A stretch of 59,336 nucleotides of DNA from CAYRTD01 sp964426915 (GTDB lineage: Bacteria > Bacteroidota > Bacteroidia > Bacteroidales > GCA-2748055), in contig CAYRTD010000006.1 in NCBI GenBank assembly GCA_964426915.1, positions 1 to 59,336 of the forward strand, read 5' to 3'. Below the pieces are notes generated by a model. That model was not told where the DNA came from, did not search any database, and saw nothing but the letters and a program-made list of their open reading frames with translations. The translations under genes and the position numbers were made by a program. Positions 1 to 8,215 of the stretch are shown piece by piece (the stretch's first letter is position 1; every line of letters begins with the position of its first letter).

Positions 1-242
1 CTGCAGAAGCTAACTTAACAAAAGCAGATGCGAAAAGAGCTTTGGATGCTTTCGTGAAAACCACAACTGATGCTCTCAATAATGGAGATCGCGTTGCTCT
101 CGTTGGTTTTGGTTCTTTTTCAGTATCTGAAAGAAATGCCAGAACCGGCAGAAATCCGCAAACGGGTGCTCCTATCACCATCTCAGCTAAAAAAGTTGTT
201 AAGTTCAAGCCCGGAAGTGAATTAGCTGACGCTGTTCAGTAA
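1..242 (+). CDS. HU-family DNA-binding protein (5' truncated by window edge)
   Basis: This is the C-terminal 79 residues of a histone-like HU protein, open in frame from base 3. HU is a small dimeric nucleoid protein that bends DNA. The visible part holds the end of the helical dimerisation region, the VGFGSF turn and the DNA-embracing beta arm with RNARTGRNPQTG, then the closing strand KVVKFKPGSELADAV. These are the hallmark segments of the HU/IHF family, and a full protein would be about 90 residues. The start codon lies upstream of the window. A strong rho-independent terminator follows 24 bases after the stop. I cannot say whether it is the main HU or one of several paralogues. Confidence 0.93.
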   Translation, partial: AEANLTKADAKRALDAFVKTTTDALNNGDRVALVGFGSFSVSERNARTGRNPQTGAPITISAKKVVKFKPGSELADAVQ

Positions 243-266
243 AAGATATTTATTCTACCGTTTGCA

Positions 267-292
267 GGGAGCTATTGGCTCCCTTTTTTTTT
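267..292 (+). terminator. Rho-independent terminator of the HU gene
   Basis: A GGGAGC stem, TATTG loop and GCTCCC stem are followed directly by nine T residues. It sits between the HU stop codon and the trmH start. It shows that a reading-frame extension of trmH upstream to 275 would run through a terminator and is not a real start. Confidence 0.88.
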
Positions 293-301
293 ATCCGCTT
301 T

Positions 302-973
302 ATGGAGAAGGAACTTATAGAATATCTTAAAAGTTTCATAACTGAACGTAGAAACAATTTGTTCGACAGAGTATTAGACATGCGAACAAGATATTTAACC
401 ATCGTCCTGGAAGATATTTACCAATCCAACAATGCCAGTGCGGTTTTGCGTAGTTGTGATTGTTTCGGAATCCAGGATGTACATGTCATTGAAAACAGAA
501 ATGAATATCTGCTTAATACCGAAGTAACGCTTGGGGCCGAAAAATGGCTGGATATCCATAAATATAATGAAGGAAAAGAAAACTCCCTTAGTGCAATAAA
601 GAATCTTAAAGAAAAAGGTTACAGAATAGTAGCTTCAACCCCCCATAAAAATGATGTTTTTCTTCCCGACTTTGATATTAGCAAAGGGAAAACTGCGGTA
701 TTTTTTGGAACTGAAATCACAGGACTGTCAGAAGTGGTTATCGAAAATGCCGATGAATTTTTGAAAATCCCCATGTACGGATTTGCTGAGAGTTTTAATA
801 TTTCAGTATCGGCTGCCCTCATACTTCAGAATTTGACGGGAAAATTACATAATTCTGCAATTGAATGGAAAATATCTACTGAAGAGAAAAATAGAATAAA
901 ATTAGACTGGCTTAGGAATTCCATTAAGAAAGCTGAACTTATTGAAAAACAGTTTTTAGAAAGAAATTCTTAA
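302..973 (+). CDS. trmH: tRNA (guanosine-2'-O)-methyltransferase, TrmH/SpoU family
   Basis: The protein has 223 residues from the ATG at 302. SpoU-class SPOUT methyltransferases transfer methyl from S-adenosylmethionine to a ribose 2'-OH, and TrmH does this at G18 of tRNAs. Motif 1 is visible as NNASAVLRSCDCFG near residue 45. Motif 2 is FFGTEITGLS near 139, and motif 3 is IPMYGFAESFNISVSAAL near 158, which forms the knotted cofactor site. Length and motif order match E. coli TrmH (229 residues), including the conserved IPM-G--(Q/E)S-N-SV-AAL segment. The upstream in-frame codon at 275 lies in the HU terminator, so I use 302. Another SpoU enzyme acting on rRNA is less likely but not excluded. 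Confidence 0.87.
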   Translation: MEKELIEYLKSFITERRNNLFDRVLDMRTRYLTIVLEDIYQSNNASAVLRSCDCFGIQDVHVIENRNEYLLNTEVTLGAEKWLDIHKYNEGKENSLSAIKNLKEKGYRIVASTPHKNDVFLPDFDISKGKTAVFFGTEITGLSEVVIENADEFLKIPMYGFAESFNISVSAALILQNLTGKLHNSAIEWKISTEEKNRIKLDWLRNSIKKAELIEKQFLERNS

Positions 974-1004
974 GTTGGGAATTTCGTAGTTTTTATTTAG
1001 CTTA

Positions 1005-1036
1005 TTGCGGAATTCAGCATTTATTTTATATCTTTG
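1005..1036 (+). promoter_or_regulatory. Candidate Bacteroidota-type promoter for the LytTR gene
   Basis: A TTG at 1005-1007 and TATCTTTG at 1029-1036 are separated by 21 bases. This matches the Bacteroidota sigma-70 pattern of a -33 TTG-type box and a -7 TAnnTTTG box. Transcription would start near 1043, about 50 bases before the ATG at 1094. Confidence 0.5.
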
Positions 1037-1093
1037 ACAAAACATGATTTGAGTGTGATTAAAATCCTATTTCAATCCACTAACAGTAACTAA

Positions 1094-1801
1094 ATGAATT
1101 GTATAATCATTGATGATGATAAATTATCCCGAAGAATTATTGAGGAGTTTATCACAAAAACAGAAGGATTGCATCTGAAATATTCTTTTGCAGATGCTGT
1201 GGAGCCTATCAATACCCTTACCAGGGAAGATGAAATTCATTTGATCTTTCTTGATATAGAAATGCCGGAAATGAGTGGGATAGATTTTTTAAATTCCTAT
1301 AAAAATCCTCCCCAGATTATTATTGTTTCAGCAAAAGGTAAATATGCCCTCGATGCTTTTGAATATGATGTTACCGATTACCTCCTGAAGCCGGTAACCT
1401 ATTCGCGTTTTTATAAAGCTGTGGATAAGGCATTTGCCCGTTTTGAAAAGAATAAGGAAAATCTTATCGGCAAAGATGAAATATTCATCAAAAAAAACTC
1501 AACTCTCGTGCGGTTGAATTATGATGAGATCCTCTGGGTAGAAGCCCTTGAAAATTATGTAATATTCAATACATTCAGGGAGAAGTATACCATTCATTTT
1601 ACAATGAAGGCTATAGACGAGAAGTTGCCTTCTCATAAATTCACAAGAGTTCATCGCTCCTTCATTGTAAACACATCCAAAATTGACGTAATTGAGGATA
1701 ATTCAGTGGTAATGAAGACCACAGAAGGAACCAGAGCAATACCCATCGGAAAATCCTATAAAGAAAAATTAATGAAAGATATAAATCTTATCATTAAATA
1801 A
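1094..1801 (+). CDS. LytTR-family response regulator
   Basis: This 235-residue protein has an N-terminal receiver domain followed by a LytTR DNA-binding domain. The receiver has the acidic pocket (DDD at residues 7-9), the phospho-acceptor Asp54 in LIFLDIEMPEMSG and the conserved Lys99 in DYLLKP. The LytTR part (about residues 130-235) contains the typical LVRLNYDEILWVEAL start and FTRVHRSFIVN core. Such proteins control transcription as phosphorylated dimers on phased direct repeats. No sensor kinase is adjacent. The gene overlaps the next one by one base (TAATG), so the two are probably translationally coupled. A candidate promoter lies at 1005-1036. Confidence 0.92.
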   Translation: MNCIIIDDDKLSRRIIEEFITKTEGLHLKYSFADAVEPINTLTREDEIHLIFLDIEMPEMSGIDFLNSYKNPPQIIIVSAKGKYALDAFEYDVTDYLLKPVTYSRFYKAVDKAFARFEKNKENLIGKDEIFIKKNSTLVRLNYDEILWVEALENYVIFNTFREKYTIHFTMKAIDEKLPSHKFTRVHRSFIVNTSKIDVIEDNSVVMKTTEGTRAIPIGKSYKEKLMKDINLIIK

Positions 1802-2994
1802 TGATTTCATCAAGGCAACTCTTTTTGAATCATATAGCTCAGACTTCTTTAACTCCCATGATGCTTGATATTTCATCAGCTAAGGGAGTTTTTCTTTTTG
1901 ATAAAGACGATAAAAAATACGTTGATCTCGTTTCGGGGGTGAATGTTTCTGCGCTTGGGCATGGAAGCAAGAGGATCATTGATGCTATAAAAGATCAGGT
2001 TGAAAAGCATATGCATATTATGGTATACGGGGAATTTCTCCAAGATCCCCAGCTTGAATATGCCTCTCTTATCACTTCCTTTTTACCTGAAAGACTTTCT
2101 TCTGTTTATTTTGTAAACAGTGGCTCCGAGGCCGTGGATGGAGCTGTGAAACTCGCCAGAAAGTATACCGGAAGGGCAGAGGTTCTTTCCTTCAGGAATG
2201 CATATCACGGCAGTTCAATTGGCGCTATGAGCCTTATGGGAAGCGAAATCTACAAACAGGGCTATTACCCGATGATGCCGGGTGTTAAACATCTTAACTT
2301 TAATGATTTCCTGGATCTTGAAAAAATTACCTCCAGTACCGCCTGTGTGGTCGCTGAGGTTTTACAGGCAGAAGCGGGAATGATAAGTCAGGAACCGGGT
2401 TTTCTTGAAGCGCTCAGGGAAAGATGTGATAATACCGGAACGCTGTTGATATTTGATGAGATCCAAACCGGACTCGGCCGGCTTGGCACCTTATTCGGTT
2501 TCGAATCTTATGGTATTGAACCAGACATTCTGCTCCTGGCAAAGAGTTTCGGAGGTGGCCTTCCCCTGGGAGCTTTTATCGCATCCCGTGAAATAATGGA
2601 GGTGCTTTCTTATAATCCTGCCCTGGGACACATCACCACCTTTGGAGGTAACCCTGTCTGCTGTGCTGCAGGAAAAGCTTGTTTTGAAGGGATCCTTGAT
2701 GAGGATATTGCAACGGGTATTGAAAAAAAAGAAACACTCTTCCGGGAAAATCTACAACATCCTTCAATAAATGAGATAAGGGGTAAAGGTCTAATGCTGG
2801 CAGTTGAAATGGGAAGTAAGGATCTGATGCACAAGGTAGTTAACTTTGGAATAAATGAAGGTTTTGTTACGGACTGGTTCCTGTTTTGTGAATCTGCCTT
2901 CCGGATATCTCCTCCCTTGAATATAAGCGAAAAGGAAATAAACGAGGTCTGCCGGTTAATCATTCGGGCAATTGATAAAGCTACTGCTCAATAA
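1801..2994 (+). CDS. Class III pyridoxal-phosphate aminotransferase
   Basis: A 397-residue fold-type I PLP enzyme. It shows the phosphate-binding NSGSEAVDGAVKLAR segment near residue 106, the FRNAYHGSSIGAMS segment, the cofactor-pairing FDEIQTGLGR (Asp of DE) near 219 and the Schiff-base lysine in LLAKSFGGGLPLGAF near residue 249. Family members transfer amino groups between omega-amino or alpha-amino donors and keto acids (acetylornithine, GABA and related substrates). The exact substrate cannot be read from the sequence. No arginine-biosynthesis or GABA genes are adjacent. It begins on the last base of the LytTR gene stop codon, which suggests a two-gene operon. Confidence 0.88.
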   Translation: MISSRQLFLNHIAQTSLTPMMLDISSAKGVFLFDKDDKKYVDLVSGVNVSALGHGSKRIIDAIKDQVEKHMHIMVYGEFLQDPQLEYASLITSFLPERLSSVYFVNSGSEAVDGAVKLARKYTGRAEVLSFRNAYHGSSIGAMSLMGSEIYKQGYYPMMPGVKHLNFNDFLDLEKITSSTACVVAEVLQAEAGMISQEPGFLEALRERCDNTGTLLIFDEIQTGLGRLGTLFGFESYGIEPDILLLAKSFGGGLPLGAFIASREIMEVLSYNPALGHITTFGGNPVCCAAGKACFEGILDEDIATGIEKKETLFRENLQHPSINEIRGKGLMLAVEMGSKDLMHKVVNFGINEGFVTDWFLFCESAFRISPPLNISEKEINEVCRLIIRAIDKATAQ

Positions 2995-3035
2995 TTCAGA
3001 TATACTTACGTTATCTTCAAAAAATATGTAGAAAA

Positions 3036-3878
3036 GTGAAAATTAACAATCTCTTAGTTCTGTTTATCTTATTCTGTGCATCTGTTTCCGCTCAGGATTC
3101 TTCTTCTGTGCTTCCTGTTATGGATGTTGAGAAAGAGATGCAGCACTGTTTTGAAGAACTCTATGAAATGCCTGATTCTGAGGCAAGAGATTCATTGAAT
3201 AATCACATTATTTATAGCTTAAAAAAAGAACTGTCGACATGGGATGGCTTTTATTATAAATGGAGTGCTCTGGATAGGATTGGAAAAGTCGCCTCGGAAG
3301 ATAATCGACTGAAGATTTTTACATGGTACCTTAAAAAAGCCGATTCCTATGAATATTACGGACTGTTGGTCTTCCAACCGGAAAAAAAGTCAGGAGACAA
3401 AACCGGCATTCCTGTAGTTGTTCTCGAGGATCATTCCAGGGAGATGAAAAAACCTGAATACAAATCCTTACGCCCTGACTTCTGGTACGGTGCAGTATAT
3501 TATGACCTGAAAACCTATGCTCATGGAGGAGATTCATATTACACTCTTATCGGCTTCGATTTCACAGATAATTTTTCCAATAAAAAGATCATTGAAATCC
3601 TCACCATTGATAATGATGATCAAGTGAACTTCGGAGGGGAAATATTCATGGGAGAGGATAAAATCAAAAGAGCCATTTTCGAATATTCTTCTGAAGTGGT
3701 TATGTCGATAAATTTTGATGAACGTCTGGATATGATTGTATATGATCATCTGAGACCTTATCAGCCTTTATTCGAAGGTAATTATCGCTTTTATGCACCG
3801 GATGGGACCTATGACGGACTGCGATTCGACAAGGGAGAATTTATCAGGGAAGAAGATGTTGACGCAAGAAATTTATAG
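3036..3878 (+). CDS. Exported protein of unknown function
   Basis: This 280-residue protein starts at a GTG. It has a clean Sec signal peptide of about 19 residues (hydrophobic core LLVLFILFCASVSA, cleavage before QDSS). The mature part is acidic and rich in Tyr, Asp and Phe, without transmembrane segments or a lipobox cysteine, so it is probably periplasmic or outer-membrane associated. I recognise no catalytic motif. A tract of alternating hydrophobic strands, including GLLVFQPEKK, FWYGAVYYDLK and YYTLIGFDF, suggests a beta-rich fold. It sits 41 bases after the aminotransferase and 107 bases before htpG, so co-transcription with the former is possible. Confidence 0.72.
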   Translation: MKINNLLVLFILFCASVSAQDSSSVLPVMDVEKEMQHCFEELYEMPDSEARDSLNNHIIYSLKKELSTWDGFYYKWSALDRIGKVASEDNRLKIFTWYLKKADSYEYYGLLVFQPEKKSGDKTGIPVVVLEDHSREMKKPEYKSLRPDFWYGAVYYDLKTYAHGGDSYYTLIGFDFTDNFSNKKIIEILTIDNDDQVNFGGEIFMGEDKIKRAIFEYSSEVVMSINFDERLDMIVYDHLRPYQPLFEGNYRFYAPDGTYDGLRFDKGEFIREEDVDARNL

Positions 3879-3985
3879 TATTTTTCAGTCTACCGGTCAT
3901 CCCACAGTGACGTTATGTCAGTTTTTTTTATATGGCACAGGCTTTGAATGCTCAGACTTCGATGTCTAATTAAAAAAAATATACT

Positions 3986-6034
3986 ATGCATAAGGGTAAA
4001 ATTGATGTTACCAGTGAAAACATATTTCCGATAATCAAAAAGTTTCTCTATTCCGATCATGAGATCTTTTTAAGAGAACTAATTTCAAATTCAGTTGATG
4101 CTACGCAAAAATTACGCACACTTGCTTCTCTGGGAGAGTTTAAGGGCGATCTTGGAGATCAGACTATTGAGGTAGAACTGGATAGTAAGGCAAAAACAAT
4201 CAAGGTGATCGACAGAGGTATTGGAATGACTTCTGAAGAAGTGGATAAATATATTAATCAGATCGCTTTTTCCAGTGCAGAAGAATTCCTGGAAAAATAT
4301 AAGGATCAAAGTAATGCCATTATTGGGCATTTCGGCCTGGGTTTTTATTCAGCCTTCATGGTCTCGAGTCAGGTTGAAGTGCTTACAAGATCGTACAAAG
4401 AAGATGCTAAAGCGGTAAAATGGACATGTGACGGTAGCCCTGAATACAGCCTGGAAGAAGCGGAAAAAGAATCGTTCGGAACAGAGATAACTCTTCATAT
4501 TGATGAAGATTCAAAAGAATTTCTGGAGGAAAGCAGGATCAATGGTATTCTGAACAAATATTGCAAATTCTTACCCGTTGAAATTGCTTTTGGGACGGAA
4601 AAGGAGTGGAAAGACGGGAAAGAGGTTGATACCGGGAAAAAGCGTATTATAAATAATACCCATCCCTTATGGACTTCCATGCCTGCTGAAGTCAAAGATG
4701 AAGATTATGAGAATTTTTACAGGGAATTATACCCGGTGGCTGATGCGCCTTTATTTAATATCCACCTGAATGTGGATTATCCTTTCAATCTTACCGGTAT
4801 TCTTTATTTTCCGAAAATCAAAAGTAATTTTGAAATCCAGAAAAACAAGATCCAGCTTTACAGCAACCAGGTTTTTGTAACCGATTCCGTTGAAGGGATC
4901 GTACCCGAGTTTCTTACATTGTTACATGGCGTTCTCGATTCTCCTGATATTCCTCTTAACGTTTCAAGAAGTTATTTACAGAGCGATTCCAATGTTAAGA
5001 AAATCTCAAATCATATAACCAAAAAAGTAGCTGACAGGCTTGAAGAGATTTTTAAGGAGAAAAGAGAAGATTTTGAACAAAAATGGGATGATCTTAAGTT
5101 GTTCATCATCTATGGAATGATCAGTGAAGAGAAGTTTTATGAGCGGGCCCAAAAATTTGCCTTGTTAAAGAATACCGACGCTAAATATTTCACATTTGAT
5201 GAATATGAGAAATTGATCAGGGAAAACCAGACCGACAAGAATAATAATCTTGTTTACCTTTATGCTACCGATATAGATAAACAACATAGTTTTATTGAAA
5301 AGGCAAAATCCAAAGGCTATGATGTTCTTCTCATGGATGGTCAGCTCGATCCTCATTTCATTAATCAGCTTGAGCAAAAATTCAAGGACTCCAGGTTTGT
5401 CAGAGTAGATGCCGATATTATCGATAAATTAATTGAAAAGGAAGAAACGAAAGAATCTCATCTTTCCGCGGATGAAAAAAGCGAGATGACTGTTCTTTTT
5501 GAAAGCCAGGTGCCTCAGAAAAATAGTTTTACTGTTAATTTTGAAGCTCTGGGAGAGGAAGAATCGCCCATTATTATAACCCAGTCGGAATTCCTCAGAC
5601 GAATGAAAGATATGTCAGCCATGAGCGGAACGGATGCTTTTTATGGGAATATGCCTGAAACCTATAATCTCGTTGTAAATACCGATCATCCTCTGGTAAA
5701 TAAACTGGTGGAACAGAAAAACAAAAAGATCTCTTCAAAGCTTTCAGATATGAAGGAAGAGTTATCTGCATTAAATAAAGAAAAAGAAGAGATCACAAAA
5801 GCAGGCGAAAATAAAAAAGAAGAAGAAATTCCCCAGGCCGATAAAGACAAAAAAGATGACCTGGAAAAAAAGATCACAGGTCTGGAAAAACAAAAAAATG
5901 ATGTTATCCGGGAATTCGGAGACAAAAATAAACTGGTTAAGCAGTTGATCGATCTGGCACTTCTTTCAAATAACATGCTGAAAGGTAAAGCTCTTACAAG
6001 TTTTGTTAAACGATCAGTGGATTTGATTAAGTAG
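3986..6034 (+). CDS. htpG: Molecular chaperone HtpG (Hsp90)
   Basis: A 682-residue bacterial Hsp90, a dimeric ATP-driven cytosolic chaperone. The GHKL ATPase domain shows ELISNSVDATQKLR (catalytic Glu and Mg-binding Asn), DRGIGMT and GHFGLGFYSAFMV, the nucleotide lid motif. The middle domain carries NVSRSYLQSD with the Arg that contacts ATP. It is longer than E. coli HtpG (624 residues), mainly through a Lys/Glu-rich predicted coiled coil (about residues 575-645) in the C-terminal domain, as in other Bacteroidota HtpG proteins. The stop codon TAG at 6032-6034 is also the first bases of a dispersed repeat (TAGTGTCTGTCAATAAAG). Confidence 0.97.
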   Translation: MHKGKIDVTSENIFPIIKKFLYSDHEIFLRELISNSVDATQKLRTLASLGEFKGDLGDQTIEVELDSKAKTIKVIDRGIGMTSEEVDKYINQIAFSSAEEFLEKYKDQSNAIIGHFGLGFYSAFMVSSQVEVLTRSYKEDAKAVKWTCDGSPEYSLEEAEKESFGTEITLHIDEDSKEFLEESRINGILNKYCKFLPVEIAFGTEKEWKDGKEVDTGKKRIINNTHPLWTSMPAEVKDEDYENFYRELYPVADAPLFNIHLNVDYPFNLTGILYFPKIKSNFEIQKNKIQLYSNQVFVTDSVEGIVPEFLTLLHGVLDSPDIPLNVSRSYLQSDSNVKKISNHITKKVADRLEEIFKEKREDFEQKWDDLKLFIIYGMISEEKFYERAQKFALLKNTDAKYFTFDEYEKLIRENQTDKNNNLVYLYATDIDKQHSFIEKAKSKGYDVLLMDGQLDPHFINQLEQKFKDSRFVRVDADIIDKLIEKEETKESHLSADEKSEMTVLFESQVPQKNSFTVNFEALGEEESPIIITQSEFLRRMKDMSAMSGTDAFYGNMPETYNLVVNTDHPLVNKLVEQKNKKISSKLSDMKEELSALNKEKEEITKAGENKKEEEIPQADKDKKDDLEKKITGLEKQKNDVIREFGDKNKLVKQLIDLALLSNNMLKGKALTSFVKRSVDLIK

Positions 6035-6110
6035 TGTCTGTCAATAAAGTCGAGTGTCTGTTCCGATAGCTATCGGAACATAATGTTCGAGATCAAGGAG
6101 CGCAAAAATG
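6032..6110 (+). repeat. One end of the dispersed GTCTGTC element after htpG
   Basis: The segment starts with TAGTGTCTGTCAATAAAGTC and continues with a second GTGTCTGTT, a perfect 20-base palindrome at 6060-6079 (GTTCCGATAGCTATCGGAAC) and ATGTTCGAGATCAAGG. It closely matches 44929-44990, where the same end opens a complete element. No matching opposite end (TTATGGACAGACACTA) is seen before 7600, so this copy looks like a solo end or a decayed element. Confidence 0.8.
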
Positions 6111-6267
6111 CTCATCCGCCCGAATGGTAAGGTTACAATGGGTTTCTTACCCGGTATTAGTATGAAATCTATGAAACGAATCATAAGCCACCTGGCTGAT
6201 CTAAGAGTTCACAGATGGTCTTCACTTGTCGGGCATACGCGTCAACTTAAGACCCTTCATCTGTTTT

Positions 6268-6366
6268 GATTGAAAGAGAGAGAGGTTTCTCCATCGAGTA
6301 TTTTGCCAAAGGCAAAATACTCTCCGTCGAAATGACATTCATCCCGGTCAATTAGAGTGAGGGAAA
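6268..6366. repeat. Inverted repeat, left copy (partner 8009-8108)
   Basis: The roughly 99-base segment contains GAGAGAGGTTTCTCCATCGA, a 12-base perfect stem GAGTATTTTGCC/GGCAAAATACTC with an AAA loop, and CTCCGTCGAAATGACATTC. Its reverse complement reappears at 8009-8108 with scattered differences. Dispersed repeats of the GTCATTTCGAC...GAGAAACCTC type are common in Bacteroidota; that comparison is from memory. Confidence 0.75.
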
Positions 6367-6443
6367 GAAAACCCCGGCGGTACAAATACCACTTAAACAT
6401 TCAGAATTATCCCAATACCGCCGGGTTTTTCTTTCCCTCACTC
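6355..6443. repeat. 89-bp element with 28-bp terminal inverted repeats
   Basis: The left arm 6355-6382 begins GAGTGAGGGAAAGAAAAC and ends CCGGCGGTA. The right arm 6416-6443 is its reverse complement with one mismatch. The 33-base centre is AT-rich. It could be a tiny MITE-like element or a very stable RNA hairpin. It overlaps the end of the 6268-6366 repeat by 12 bases. Confidence 0.8.
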
Positions 6444-6582
6444 CCACACAAAACAACCGGTGTCATCTCGAGCCCCCACCCCCGGAATACGGGGGCATAA
6501 AGCGATGATGACAATTAGTCTTTTGTCCAAAGATGCTGTTTTGAGATTAGTGAAATTTAAGGATATTTTTAGTCGGTAATTC

Positions 6583-6917
6583 TATTCCGGCCTGAAAGGC
6601 CAACTTACACTAGCCCAGGGCAAGCCACAATGAATATGCAGGCCGAAGGCCAAATATTCATTGAGCGGCGCCCTGGGTTATGACGTGAGGTAAACCTCGG
6701 CCTGAAAGGCCAGCTTAACAAGTGAGATTGAGATTAGGTGTAATATAACATTATTTGTCGGTGATATATTTTTAGGCAATTTTAAGTTGGCCTTCAGGCC
6801 GCCTGGCATAGCTGCCTATTTACCCAGGGCCCCGTTCAAGGAATATAAGACCTGCGGTCTTTTATTCCTTATCACTTTGCCCTGGGCTAGTGTAAGTTGG
6901 CCTTTCAGGCCGGAATA
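6583..6917. repeat. 335-bp element bounded by perfect 41-bp inverted repeats
   Basis: The arms 6583-6623 and 6877-6917 are exact reverse complements containing GGCCTGAAAGGCC and TAGCCCAGGGCAA. Inside are further GGCCTGAAAGGCC and CCCTGGG/CCCAGGG copies, such as CGCCCTGGGTT near 6669 and TTTACCCAGGGCCCC near 6820, and the GACCTGCGGTC palindrome near 6849. The nested palindromes look REP-like. No transposase is encoded. Confidence 0.85.
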
Positions 6918-7596
6918 GCATTTCTGGCTTTAACCGCAAGAGTTTTGACCATTCTCCCACTTTTAGCACAATTATTATTAGTAGAACCCAAACCTTGTAG
7001 ACTACATCAATTGCGAAAATGATAATTTTGAAAAATTGTAATTGCCTATTTCCTAAACTTTTATAAAAAGTTGTCATTAGTAGCCTCCACCCCCGGAATA
7101 CAGGGGCATAAAGCGAAAATTACAAGGTGTTAATTATCAAGGAGATAATTAAACTTGTCATCAGTACCGAGAAGCCGCAGCGATAGCGAAGGCTTCGACG
7201 GGAGAGACCTCTCTCTCCGTCAAGTCCAAAAATGCTCATCCGAAACATCGTATCAACAACACCCAAAATCTAATCAGTACAAAAATCAACTAGCCAGATA
7301 CTGCACCTGAGATAATTATAAATGACTGATTTTCTTACAACAACCAAATATTATATACTTAGGTTGACGCGCATGCCTGTCGGGGTTGGAAAGGATTATA
7401 TATACACTTTTTAGAGCAGACTCATCAAGCAAAAAGTATAGGAGAAATTAGTATGAAGTAATTCACAAGAATGATCAATTTCATTAATGAGCCCGATGTG
7501 CATATAATTATAAGGAAAATTTTTTGTAATTTTTTTTATAAAATAAAGATAAAGATTAATTTGGAAAAACTTTTAATTCATAAAATTTGACTAGCT

Positions 7597-7971
7597 ATGA
7601 GAATCTTTATCTTTTTTGTTTTATTTGCTATTAATTGTTCATTAGCTTGGACTCAAAATAATCAACCAATTGAGATTCTTCAAACATCTTGGGATAATCC
7701 TTATGGATATTCTCCAGGTGATTTACTCATAAAATCAAGTAATGAAATTTTATACTCTACTGGATGTGCCATAGCTTCTGGGACTTTATATTATTTATCA
7801 AATGAAATTCCAATGGGAAATGCTGAATACAAGCAAAATCAATTATTTCTCTGGCCAGCTATTTTATTTGGTGGAATGAGTATTTATTATTCTATCTCAA
7901 GTGTTGTTAGTCTAAGAAGAGCTGGAATATTGCTAAATGAAAATGGAATAGGTATATGTATATCATTATAA
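7597..7971 (+). CDS. Small exported or membrane protein, unknown, in the repeat island
   Basis: A 124-residue frame with an ATG, a plausible signal peptide (FIFFVLFAINCSLAWTQ) and one or two further hydrophobic stretches near residues 56-70 and 82-104. It ends ILLNENGIGICISL. No domain is recognised. Its codons and flanks are markedly more AT-rich than nearby genes, and it lies between inverted repeat copies (6268-6366 and 8009-8108). This suggests an acquired or relic gene. The signal peptide and clean hydrophobic periodicity favour a real gene over chance, but expression is unknown. Confidence 0.5.
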   Translation: MRIFIFFVLFAINCSLAWTQNNQPIEILQTSWDNPYGYSPGDLLIKSSNEILYSTGCAIASGTLYYLSNEIPMGNAEYKQNQLFLWPAILFGGMSIYYSISSVVSLRRAGILLNENGIGICISL

Positions 7972-8008
7972 TCCTACATAATTATGCAAATAAAAGCAGT
8001 AGGATATA

Positions 8009-8108
8009 CTTCCCTCACTCCATTTGACCGGGATTAATGCCATTTCGACGGAGAGTGTTTTGCCCCAGGCAAAACCCTCGATGGAGAAACCTCTCTCTCC
8101 TTCCAATC
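8009..8108. repeat. Inverted repeat, right copy (partner 6268-6366)
   Basis: Contains TCCCTCACTCCATTTGACCG, CATTTCGACGGAGAG, the imperfect stem GTTTTGCC/GGCAAAAC and GGAGAAACCTCTCTCTCC. It is the reverse complement of 6268-6366 with scattered substitutions. The short open frame over this stretch (8037-8219) is repeat sequence and not a gene. Confidence 0.75.
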
Positions 8109-8215
8109 AGATTTAAAGCTCTATATGATGCGCAGGGCTCAAGATTACCTCATTCAAAATCCATCCTCGGGTGCCGGATTAAATCCTCGTTGAGATTCTG
8201 GGGTGTATCATTTGT

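Larger units (their letters stand above)
6035..7596. repeat. Non-coding repeat island downstream of htpG
   Basis: About 1.5 kb without a convincing gene. It is a mosaic of nested inverted and direct repeats, described separately: 6032-6110, 6268-6366 (inverted partner at 8009-8108), 6355-6443, 6473-6505 with 7083-7116 (direct copies of CCCCCGGAATAC-GGGGCATAAAGCGA) and 6583-6917. AAAAATGCTCATCCG occurs at both 6103 and 7226. Short open frames here are made of repeat sequence. From about 7250 the sequence becomes very AT-rich up to the small gene at 7597. Confidence 0.8.

Noticed and set aside
275..301. Upstream extension of trmH
   Set aside because: It would start inside the HU terminator stem. 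The ATG at 302 gives the normal family N-terminus.
6862..7077. Minus-strand open frame in the repeat island
   Set aside because: It runs through the 41-bp inverted arm and has low-complexity residues. Not supported as a gene.
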